From Nodosilinea sp. BSH.14 (lineage in GTDB: Bacteria > Cyanobacteriota > Cyanobacteriia > Phormidesmidales > Phormidesmidaceae), in contig JALQST010000064.1 in assembly GCA_023264315.1 (NCBI GenBank), positions 1 through 11,096 on the forward strand: a stretch of 11,096 nt of DNA. The letters are read 5' to 3'. The notes beneath the pieces were generated by a model. That model was not told the origin of the DNA. It made no database searches and saw only the letters and a list, made by a program, of their open reading frames with translations. This document shows, one piece after another, positions 5,658 through 11,096 of the stretch (the stretch's first letter is position 1; every line of letters starts with the position of its first letter). A program made the translations under genes and the position numbers.

Positions 5658-6290
5658 TTAGGTCTGCTGGCTGAGCCAGGAGATGGCCTCGCGCACCCAG
5701 GTTTCGGGGTCGCTGCTTTTGGAGGCAGTGCTGTGGCGGGCCACGGTTTGGATGGCGTTAAGGATTTCCGCCTGGGTGTAGCCGAGGGCGCTGAGGGTGA
5801 TTTCCACCTCCTCGTGGATAGAGGCGATAGGGCCGCCAGTGGGGATGGGGGAGAACCCGGCCTGGGTTTGCCAGGCTTGGAGTTTGGTTTTGAGTTCGAG
5901 GACGACCCGCTCGGCGGTTTTGCTGCCTACGCCGGGGGTTTTAGCAATCAGTCGTGTATTTCCGGCAACAATGGCCTGAACCAGGTCTTGGTCGCCCAGG
6001 GTATCCAGCAGAGCCAGGGCCATTTGGGGCCCAATGCCGCTGACGCCGGTCAGCAGCAGGAACAAGTCCCGCTCCCGCCGCTGGCCAAAACCAAACAGCA
6101 CCATCTGGTCATCGCGCACTTGCAAATGACAGAACAACTGAGTGGCTTCGCCCACGGCGGGCAGGCTGGAAAGCTGACGGGCGGGCACCTGAATCTCGTA
6201 GCCGATGTGGTTCACCTCTAGGGTGACGATGATTTTGTGGTTTCCGGGCTTGTGTACCTCCGCCAGGGTTCCCTTCAGATAGCTGATCAT
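5658..6290 (-). CDS. ruvA: Holliday junction branch migration protein RuvA
   Basis: RuvA binds four-way DNA junctions as a tetramer and loads the RuvB motor in recombination repair. The product is 210 residues, a normal length. Domain I (OB fold) starts MISYLKGTLAEV. Domain II has two helix-hairpin-helix motifs, LTGVSGIGPQMALALL (80-95) and AKTPGVGSKTAERVVLEL (116-133). After a Pro/Gly-rich linker, domain III (about 158-206, EVEITLSALGYTQAEI) contacts RuvB. The ATG at 6290 is chosen because homologs start here; the longer upstream frame is a shadow of the next gene. That ATG overlaps the stop of the DivIVA-like gene in an ATGA, so the two are translationally coupled. ruvB is not adjacent, which is usual in cyanobacteria. 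Confidence 0.96.
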   Translation of the reverse strand: MISYLKGTLAEVHKPGNHKIIVTLEVNHIGYEIQVPARQLSSLPAVGEATQLFCHLQVRDDQMVLFGFGQRRERDLFLLLTGVSGIGPQMALALLDTLGDQDLVQAIVAGNTRLIAKTPGVGSKTAERVVLELKTKLQAWQTQAGFSPIPTGGPIASIHEEVEITLSALGYTQAEILNAIQTVARHSTASKSSDPETWVREAISWLSQQT

Positions 6291-7030
6291 GGCGTGTGGT
6301 TTGGGTCTTGGGCGCGGGCGCGGGCATCCACAGGGGAAGTGGATTTGAGCGTCTTGGATCGCTTGTTGGCCGGGGCGGCGGACGGTGGGGGCTGAAGCTG
6401 GCTGCGACCGCTTTGGATAATGTTCAGCATTTGGGCAAGCTGTTGCTCCACCTGGAACAGCACCCGGTCGGCGTAGGCGTCGGCCTCCTGTCGGATCATC
6501 TCCTGCTCCTTGAGGGCGTTTTGACGTTGGGCGTCCCATTCCTGCTGAGACTGGCGCTTGAACTGTTCCACCTCAGAACGCACGTTGGCGCGGATTTGCT
6601 CACATTCGGCCTGGGCCTGGGCCTGCACCTGGCGGGCAATTTGTTCGGCCTGCTGCACCAGACCCATTTCGTCCAGAATTTGCTCGGCCTGTTGCTCGGC
6701 GGCCTGGATCAAGTCCTGGGCATAGCGTTCTGCCTCGGCGAGGATGCCGTCGCGCTGTTGGAGCACCTGCACCGCTTGGCGAAAGGCCGGGGGTAGGTTT
6801 AGGCGAATGGCATCCAGTTGATCCAGCAGTTGATCTTCGTCGATCAGGGTGCGCCCACTGAAGGGAACGCGGGGGCTTTCGAGGATCAATTCCTCCAGCT
6901 TGTTCAGTTCCTGCTGAATGTCTACGTCTCCGACCCGGGGTTGGCGGTTGGCGGTGCTGCCGTTGGCGGTGCTGTCGGGGCCAGATCGGGGTTGGTCGGC
7001 GCTGGAGGCTGTGGGGTCTTGACGTAACAT
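6287..7030 (-). CDS. DivIVA-like coiled-coil protein, 247 aa
   Basis: A soluble, mostly helical protein of a kind often annotated in cyanobacteria as DivIVA-domain or ATP-synthase-b-like. The first 35 residues are low-complexity (Ser, Asn, Pro, Ala). Then comes a conserved block, DIQQELNKLEELILESPRVP and LIDEDQLLDQLDAIRLNLP (about 37-80). A long Gln/Glu/Ala coiled coil covers about 85-215 (AEQQAEQILDE, AECEQIRANV). The tail is basic and Pro-rich. There is no membrane segment. By family it may scaffold division or cell-shape complexes; the exact role is unknown. The ATG at 7030 makes its first 109 nt overlap the 3' end of coaD. No later ATG lies before the conserved block, which supports this start, though a GTG inside the overlap is possible. 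Its stop overlaps the ruvA start. Confidence 0.75.
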   Translation of the reverse strand: MLRQDPTASSADQPRSGPDSTANGSTANRQPRVGDVDIQQELNKLEELILESPRVPFSGRTLIDEDQLLDQLDAIRLNLPPAFRQAVQVLQQRDGILAEAERYAQDLIQAAEQQAEQILDEMGLVQQAEQIARQVQAQAQAECEQIRANVRSEVEQFKRQSQQEWDAQRQNALKEQEMIRQEADAYADRVLFQVEQQLAQMLNIIQSGRSQLQPPPSAAPANKRSKTLKSTSPVDARARAQDPNHTP

Positions 7031-7491
7031 TGGTAAACGTCTCGCGCTACGTGGTCAGGAACAAGGTGATCAATGGGGCCACCGAACTGGGCAATTTCTT
7101 TGACCAGGCTACTGCTGAGGAATCCATACTCCGTGGAAGTGGCTAAAAACAAGGTTTCTAGGTCTTCGGCCAGGGTTTTATTAGTATGGGCCATCTGTAG
7201 CTCTTTCTCAAAGTCTGATAAGACCCGTAATCCCCGGAGCAACACCTGGGCCTGGTGCTGGTGGGCATAGGTAATGGTGAGGCCATCGTAGTGATCGACG
7301 TCAACATTGCCGAGGTGGCTCACCGAGGTTTGAATTTGGTCAATCCGCTTGGCAATGGAGAACATCGGCACTTTGTTGGGATTGTGGGAAATCAAAACGA
7401 TCACCCGTTCAAACAGCCGACTGCCACGGGAAATAATGTCCAGATGCCCCAGGGTGATGGGGTCAAAACTGCCGGGATAAATGGCAATCAA
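6922..7491 (-). CDS. coaD: Phosphopantetheine adenylyltransferase CoaD, with extended tail
   Basis: CoaD joins 4'-phosphopantetheine and ATP to give dephospho-CoA, the fourth step of coenzyme A synthesis. The nucleotidyltransferase signature YPGSFDPITLGHLDI (5-19) contains the TxGH motif with H16. Also visible are LLRGLRVLSDFEKELQMA (84-101) and the second ATP-binding motif EYGFLSSSLVKEIA (121-134). The catalytic domain ends near residue 157, the usual length for the family. Thirty-two more residues of Pro, Ala and Thr follow (from KTPQPPAP), and they lie in the overlap with the next gene. The start is TTG at 7491-7489: an in-frame TGA sits 12 nt upstream with no ATG between, and homologs begin MIAIYPGSFDP. 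Confidence 0.94.
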   Translation of the reverse strand: MIAIYPGSFDPITLGHLDIISRGSRLFERVIVLISHNPNKVPMFSIAKRIDQIQTSVSHLGNVDVDHYDGLTITYAHQHQAQVLLRGLRVLSDFEKELQMAHTNKTLAEDLETLFLATSTEYGFLSSSLVKEIAQFGGPIDHLVPDHVARDVYQCYVKTPQPPAPTNPDLAPTAPPTAAPPTANPGSET

Positions 7492-7552
7492 CGTACCGTC
7501 TCAATGTCGATGCAGCGATTATAGCGAAGCGCTGGGCGGGTGAGAAAAGGGG

Positions 7553-7581
7553 CCATATCCTCGCATTCCGTCAGGATATGG
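7553..7581 (-). terminator. Hairpin at the end of the GNAT gene
   Basis: CCATATCCT (7553-7561) and AGGATATGG (7573-7581) form a perfect 9-bp inverted repeat with an 11-nt loop. On the minus strand the stem spans the GNAT stop codon and is followed by CCCCTTTT. It is a plausible intrinsic terminator between the GNAT and coaD genes, though AT-rich with a short T-run. Confidence 0.4.
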
Positions 7582-8083
7582 TCAGGATTTTCTGATAAAT
7601 GCGGTCACAGCGGGGCGTTTCCACTCCGTCGGCAGGCTGGTAACCACTGGTTTCGTAAAGCTGCACGGCCTCCTTCAGCACCGATGCCGTTTCCACCCAA
7701 ATGTGCCGAAAGCCGTTCCGCTGAATGCTGGACTCCAGTTGGCCCAATAGGTAACGGCCCAATCCCTGGCCCCGGGCCATGGGCAGCAGATACATTTTGC
7801 GAATGTCCACCGCCTTCTCGCCCCGGTGTGCCGGATAGTAGCCCGCCGTTCCCACCAGGGTTTCGCCGTCGAGTACCACCCAAAATTCGCCCCCGGTGCG
7901 CCAATAGTGGGTTTCCACCTCCAGGGCGTCGCGGTCGCTGCGGTGAGGTTCCCAGCCCAGCCCATATTCTGCCAAAACCGTGGCGATCACCTCCCCCGCT
8001 GCCTGCCGATCCGACGGTTGCCAACTCCGGATTTGGTACTGCCGAAACTGATCTTGATACTGGGGAAAGGTTGGGGCGGCCAT
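7571..8083 (-). CDS. GNAT-family N-acetyltransferase
   Basis: A 170-residue protein of the GCN5-related acetyltransferase fold, which transfers acetyl from acetyl-CoA to an amine. The main evidence is motif A, DIRKMYLLPMARGQGLGRYL (93-112), with the acetyl-CoA loop RGQGLG (R104 to G109). It is preceded by the strand pair EFWVVLDGETLVGTAGYY, and followed by FRHIWVETA and the motif-B helix EAVQLYETSGYQPA, where Tyr is the usual general acid position. The substrate cannot be read from sequence. The gene starts 29 bp after the stop of miaE on the same strand, so they are probably co-transcribed, which gives no firm functional link. An ATG at 8083 fits the domain start. Confidence 0.85.
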   Translation of the reverse strand: MAAPTFPQYQDQFRQYQIRSWQPSDRQAAGEVIATVLAEYGLGWEPHRSDRDALEVETHYWRTGGEFWVVLDGETLVGTAGYYPAHRGEKAVDIRKMYLLPMARGQGLGRYLLGQLESSIQRNGFRHIWVETASVLKEAVQLYETSGYQPADGVETPRCDRIYQKILTIS

Positions 8084-8088
8084 GGGAT

Positions 8089-8112
8089 ATTGCTCTGGGG
8101 ATTGCTCTGGGG
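8089..8112. repeat. Perfect 12-bp tandem duplication between miaE and the GNAT gene
   Basis: ATTGCTCTGGGG occurs at 8089-8100 and again, back to back, at 8101-8112, filling nearly the whole gap between the miaE stop and the GNAT start. It looks like a recent slippage event and changes only the spacing between the two genes. Confidence 0.6.
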
Positions 8113-8721
8113 TTAGCTGTGGATCCGGGGCTCTGGATGCAGGGTAGCCAAAATGGCACTTTCGGCCTCGGCCAGTTCTACCAAGCGAGCATCCACCTCA
8201 GCCCGAGGAAACCGCCTGGTGGCCAGCACCCAATAGGCTCCATAGTGCCGCGCCTCGGAGGCCATCAAGCTGCGATAAAACCCCGCCAGGGCTGGATCGG
8301 GGCAGTGCTGGGCCAACAGTCCTAGCCGCTCGTGGCTGCGGGCTTCAATTAGGGCCGACACCAGCAGAATATCCAACTGGCGATGGGGTTCCCCAGGGCG
8401 CACCTGTTCCCGCAGTTTGGCCCCGTAGGGCGGTGGGTGCAGGGGCCGCAGGGCAACGCCGCGCCGATCTAGCCATTGATGCACCTGGGCAAAGTGGGCC
8501 AGTTCCTCCTGGGCAATCTCTGTCATGGCGGTGATCAGTTCCCGATCCGAGGGGTAGCGGTTGATCAAACTTAGGGCCACCCCCGCCGCCTTGCGCTCGC
8601 ACTGGGCATGATCCAGCAAAATCGTGTCAAAATCCGCCAGGGCTTGATCCACCCAGTCCTGGCGGGTGGGTTCGACCAAAAAATTAATCGTGGTGGGTTT
8701 ACCTGTGTTGGCGGTGGCCAT
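8113..8721 (-). CDS. miaE: tRNA-(ms2io6A)-hydroxylase-like protein MiaE
   Basis: MiaE is a non-haem diiron monooxygenase that hydroxylates the isopentenyl group of ms2i6A at position 37 of tRNAs reading UNN codons. The ferritin-like four-helix bundle carries all expected iron ligands: E42 (DHAQCERKAA), E73 and H76 (QEELAH), E126 (ALIEARSHERL) and E156 with H159 (SEARHY). The product is 202 residues from the ATG at 8721. An upstream in-frame ATG at 8784 would add 21 residues, but that stretch contains a perfect 8-bp hairpin and no family similarity, so I treat it as leader. It is followed closely by the GNAT gene. Some cyanobacterial members may have other tRNA or diiron roles. Confidence 0.87.
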   Translation of the reverse strand: MATANTGKPTTINFLVEPTRQDWVDQALADFDTILLDHAQCERKAAGVALSLINRYPSDRELITAMTEIAQEELAHFAQVHQWLDRRGVALRPLHPPPYGAKLREQVRPGEPHRQLDILLVSALIEARSHERLGLLAQHCPDPALAGFYRSLMASEARHYGAYWVLATRRFPRAEVDARLVELAEAESAILATLHPEPRIHS

Positions 8722-8748
8722 GGTTCGCACCGTAACGACATCCCGTAG

Positions 8749-8767
8749 GGGTGAGGTCTCCTCACCC
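8749..8767. promoter_or_regulatory. 8-bp hairpin in the miaE leader
   Basis: GGGTGAGG (8749-8756) and CCTCACCC (8760-8767) pair perfectly around a 3-nt loop, 28 nt before the chosen miaE start. It could affect mRNA stability or translation. The arm also resembles the CCTCACCCCC motif of dispersed cyanobacterial repeats, so it may simply be such a repeat. Confidence 0.35.
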
Positions 8768-8839
8768 GTCTGCATCAAGGGCAAGGCTCAACATGGTTGA
8801 GTAACTCAAAATTTAGTATACGTGGCGGACGGGCTAGGG

Positions 8840-9280
8840 TTAGACGGCTTGAAGATGTTGGACGAGGGCACGTAGTCCTAACCGGTAGCTCTCGGCCCCA
8901 AAGCCGCAGATTTGGCCCACCGCCACCGGGGCAAGGTAGGAATGGTGGCGAAATTCCTCCCGTTTATGAATATTGCTGAGGTGAACTTCCACCGTGGGTA
9001 AGCCCACCGCCGCGATGGCGTCCCGCAGGGCCACGCTGGTGTGGGTGTAGGCTCCGGGGTTGATCACAATGCCGTCCTTTTGGCCAAAGGTGGCCTGGAT
9101 GCAGTCCACCAAGGCTCCCTCGCTGTTAGACTGAAACGCCTCTACCGTCACCCCCAACACCTCCGCTTCGGACAGCAGCATCTCGTTAATGCTGGCCAGG
9201 GTTTGGGTGCCGTAGATGCCCGGTTCGCGACGACCCAGCATATTCAAATTGGGGCCGTGGATGATTTGAATGCGGTACAA
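8840..9280 (-). CDS. aroQ: Type II 3-dehydroquinate dehydratase
   Basis: AroQ removes water from 3-dehydroquinate to give 3-dehydroshikimate, step three of the shikimate pathway, in a dodecameric cytosolic enzyme. The 146-residue length is standard. Signature segments are IIHGPNLNMLGRREPGIYG (6-24) with catalytic R18 and Y23, VINPGAYTHTSVALRDA (72-88) with N74, and TVEVHLSNIHKREEFRHHS (96-114) with E98, H100 and R107. All catalytic positions known from the family are present. The start is TTG at 9280-9278, with AGGAG a few bases upstream; homologs begin at about this residue and no ATG is nearby. It is divergent from the GUN4-domain gene and monocistronic here. Confidence 0.95.
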   Translation of the reverse strand: MYRIQIIHGPNLNMLGRREPGIYGTQTLASINEMLLSEAEVLGVTVEAFQSNSEGALVDCIQATFGQKDGIVINPGAYTHTSVALRDAIAAVGLPTVEVHLSNIHKREEFRHHSYLAPVAVGQICGFGAESYRLGLRALVQHLQAV

Positions 9281-9457
9281 GGGTGGACGCTCCTAAATCG
9301 CTGCCGATGTCGATTGTAGACCAGCGCCTTCGCCAAACTCAGTCAGACCTCACCCCCAGCCCTTCGCCTTGTAAGAGAGGGGATCCGGAAGCGATCCTCG
9401 TTCCAGGGACGGGTGGGACTGGTATAACTGTGGCTAGATACTGCCATCACAGGGCCA
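9281..9457 (+). promoter_or_regulatory. Intergenic region with a dispersed repeat and a possible promoter
   Basis: The 177 bp between divergent aroQ and the GUN4-domain gene hold CCTCACCCCCAGCCCTTCGCC (from 9347), a C-rich motif of the type found scattered in cyanobacterial genomes. TATAAC at 9423-9428 could be a -10 box for the plus-strand gene, with only a poor -35 (TTCCAG near 9401). No small gene is seen. Confidence 0.3.
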
Positions 9458-11017
9458 ATGCCCATGCCGGAGGATAGAAATCAGCCCCGTTTGGGGGTTG
9501 TTGTGCAATTAGTGGATCCCAATCTTTCTCGGGAGAACGCGAGGACGGAGGTGGAATATCTCCAGGCGGATCTCCGCGCCCTGAATGGGTTAGGGGCGTT
9601 GGCCCTGGAGGTATTGCGTCAACCCCAGGGCGAGGGGCCGTTTCAGGCGGAGCGATGGCTGGGGGTGCGGTTTGAGATCCCGGCGGATCGGCTGCGGGTG
9701 GTGGTGCGGCGGCTGTATGATCGCCTGGAGGACTATCCCCAGCCGACGGTGGTGGAGGTGCGCCACGGGGCTTTGGCGGTGCAGGTGCATACCCAGGAAC
9801 CCGAGGTCTTGGCCCAGATCATCGACCTGGTAGAGGCCATGGTGGATCCCCGCAGTCTCTACCTGGCCAAGGCCGACACCTATAGCCATACCCATGGGGA
9901 ATTGTCCCCCGCCGAGGAAGCCAATCTGGAGGTGCTGCGCCAGCAGTTGGAGCTGTCGGAAGCGGAAGCCAACGCCCTAAAAGCCCAGGCCCTTGGCCCC
10001 TACCGAACCCTGGCGGAAAAAAGCGGCTATTTCAATCAAGTCTTGCTGGAGGAACTGGCCCGCCAGCGTCCGCTTTCTGAGGAAACCTGGGCCGTATTGG
10101 CGGAACTGGCCGAGAATCTGGGGTTGCCCCTGGCGGTGGCCCAAGGGCTGTATCAGGATCAGCTAACCACCATTCAGGTGCAGGCGGAGGCCATGCATCA
10201 GCAGCATTTGGCGGAAGCCGAAGCCGTCCTGCGAGCCACCGAGCAGCTAAAATCCCGCGTTCAGGATCAGGAGAATGAATTTGAACGTCAGCAAGCTTTG
10301 AGCCAGTACCGCGATATGCTGCGGCAGGCGATGCAGACCACCCTCTACCCCCCCGACTTTGACCGGGGCCGATTGGAGCAGGCCCGCCACCTTTGGGCCA
10401 TTGACGCCGAGGAGGCGCTGCGGCTGGAGGAGGCGGTACGCAGTGAACTGTATGGATCCATTCAGTCTGCCCTTGGTATAGACTATGGCCGCCTGCGACA
10501 ATTGTTATGGGCGCAGCTTTGGCGCGAGGCCGACGAAGAGACGGAACACGTCATCTTCAAGGCCCTGCGGCCCACCATGGAACCCGTGGATCGTGAGGCC
10601 GTGCTGAAACTGCCCTGTGTCGATTTCCTCACCATCGACCACCTTTGGAGCCGCTATAGCCGAGGCCGTTTTGGCTTCAAGGCCCAGCGCCAGGTCTATC
10701 ACCAGGTGGAGCAACGCCCTGGAGACTTTCTCCGCGCCCTCAACTGGCGGGGTTCCCGGCTTAGCCTCACCGGGGGGGTCAAGCCCTACAAAAGCTTGCA
10801 GTTCACCGGTAATGCTCCCCCCGGCCACCTGCCTACCTGGCGCTGGTGTTGCCCCAGTCTGGAAAATGGCTATACCGTGAGTGAAGCGGTGGTGGAAGCG
10901 ATTTTCCTTCACCTTGAGAAATGCTCGGCGGCGGGCGGGCTTTCCCCATCGATACCCGCTATTCTGCCGTCAGGCCACGACGATTCAACGACCCTCATCC
11001 CCCCTGAGGCCAACTAG
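9458..11017 (+). CDS. Coiled-coil protein with C-terminal GUN4 domain
   Basis: A 519-residue protein in three parts. Residues 1-140 (LGVVVQLVDPNLSRENARTE) are a mixed alpha/beta region that I do not recognise. Residues about 150-310 are Glu/Gln/Ala-rich helices, largely coiled coil. Residues about 331-489 are a GUN4 domain: YGRLRQLLWAQLWREADEET, FLTIDHLWSRYSRGRFGFKAQ, then WRWCCPSL. GUN4 domains bind tetrapyrroles, and the stand-alone Gun4 protein activates Mg-chelatase. This protein is more than twice that size, so it is a multi-domain relative, possibly a sensor, rather than canonical Gun4. It has no membrane segment. After LHLEKC about 30 residues of Ser, Pro and Gly follow, encoded by repeat-like C-rich DNA. 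The start could be the ATG at 9458 or the one at 9464; both give nearly the same protein. Confidence 0.85.
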   Translation: MPMPEDRNQPRLGVVVQLVDPNLSRENARTEVEYLQADLRALNGLGALALEVLRQPQGEGPFQAERWLGVRFEIPADRLRVVVRRLYDRLEDYPQPTVVEVRHGALAVQVHTQEPEVLAQIIDLVEAMVDPRSLYLAKADTYSHTHGELSPAEEANLEVLRQQLELSEAEANALKAQALGPYRTLAEKSGYFNQVLLEELARQRPLSEETWAVLAELAENLGLPLAVAQGLYQDQLTTIQVQAEAMHQQHLAEAEAVLRATEQLKSRVQDQENEFERQQALSQYRDMLRQAMQTTLYPPDFDRGRLEQARHLWAIDAEEALRLEEAVRSELYGSIQSALGIDYGRLRQLLWAQLWREADEETEHVIFKALRPTMEPVDREAVLKLPCVDFLTIDHLWSRYSRGRFGFKAQRQVYHQVEQRPGDFLRALNWRGSRLSLTGGVKPYKSLQFTGNAPPGHLPTWRWCCPSLENGYTVSEAVVEAIFLHLEKCSAAGGLSPSIPAILPSGHDDSTTLIPPEAN

Positions 11018-11096
11018 GGTAGTTCCCCGGTCAGATCGGGTGGCACACCCTCGATTCCCCTCTCTCCATCATCCTTGCAGCAATTCTCAGTATGAC

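Noticed and set aside
5613..6221. 202-residue plus-strand frame opposite ruvA
   Set aside because: It is antisense to a clear ruvA, with composition (Gly, Gln, His-rich) typical of a shadow frame.
11018..11096. Possible next gene start (ATG near 11092) and a short inverted repeat at 11039-11051
   Set aside because: Too little sequence for a gene, and the 5-bp stem has no T-run.

Overview
The window is from a cyanobacterium of fairly high GC. The evidence is the octamer GCGATCGC (HIP1) four times in the first 2.7 kb (580, 1255, 2055, 2609), a GUN4-domain protein, a MiaE-type tRNA hydroxylase of cyanobacterial aspect, and above all a type V-K CRISPR-associated transposon (CAST). I cannot name the genus.

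The window has two halves that meet at a tRNA-Val(UAC) gene (5487-5558, minus). Left of it (1-5478) is mobile DNA. It holds the 3' part of a helix-turn-helix DNA-binding protein gene, a tyrosine recombinase, an unknown 145-aa protein, a small operon with a 59-aa SH3/KOW-like protein and a PDDEXK nuclease, and an array of phased GTTGAGT repeats. Next come a truncated PLD-type (HKD-like) defence or helicase gene, an operator-like intergenic region, a cas12k gene broken after about 450 codons, a three-repeat CRISPR array, a delocalized homing crRNA unit, and the CRISPR-side end of the transposon. That end carries five TnsB-type binding sites and the terminus 5'-TGTACAGTGACA. tnsB, tnsC and tniQ are not in the window; they would lie further left if they survive.

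The homing logic can be read directly. A 17-nt guide at 5326-5342 is identical to the anticodon arm of the tRNA-Val gene. The matching protospacer is preceded by 5'-GTA, which fits the GTN PAM of type V-K. The transposon end lies 59 bp from that PAM, next to the 60-66 bp known for the characterised V-K transposon. The same locus has lost the last third of Cas12k and the place where the tracrRNA is normally encoded, because the cas12k frame runs straight into the first CRISPR repeat. As it stands it is a decayed CAST, or one that depends on another copy elsewhere in the genome.

Right of the tRNA (5559-11096) is ordinary chromosome. The minus strand carries coaD, a DivIVA-like coiled-coil gene and ruvA, overlapping each other and upstream of tRNA-Val; then miaE followed by a GNAT acetyltransferase; and aroQ. 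On the plus strand is a 519-residue protein with a long coiled coil and a C-terminal GUN4 domain.
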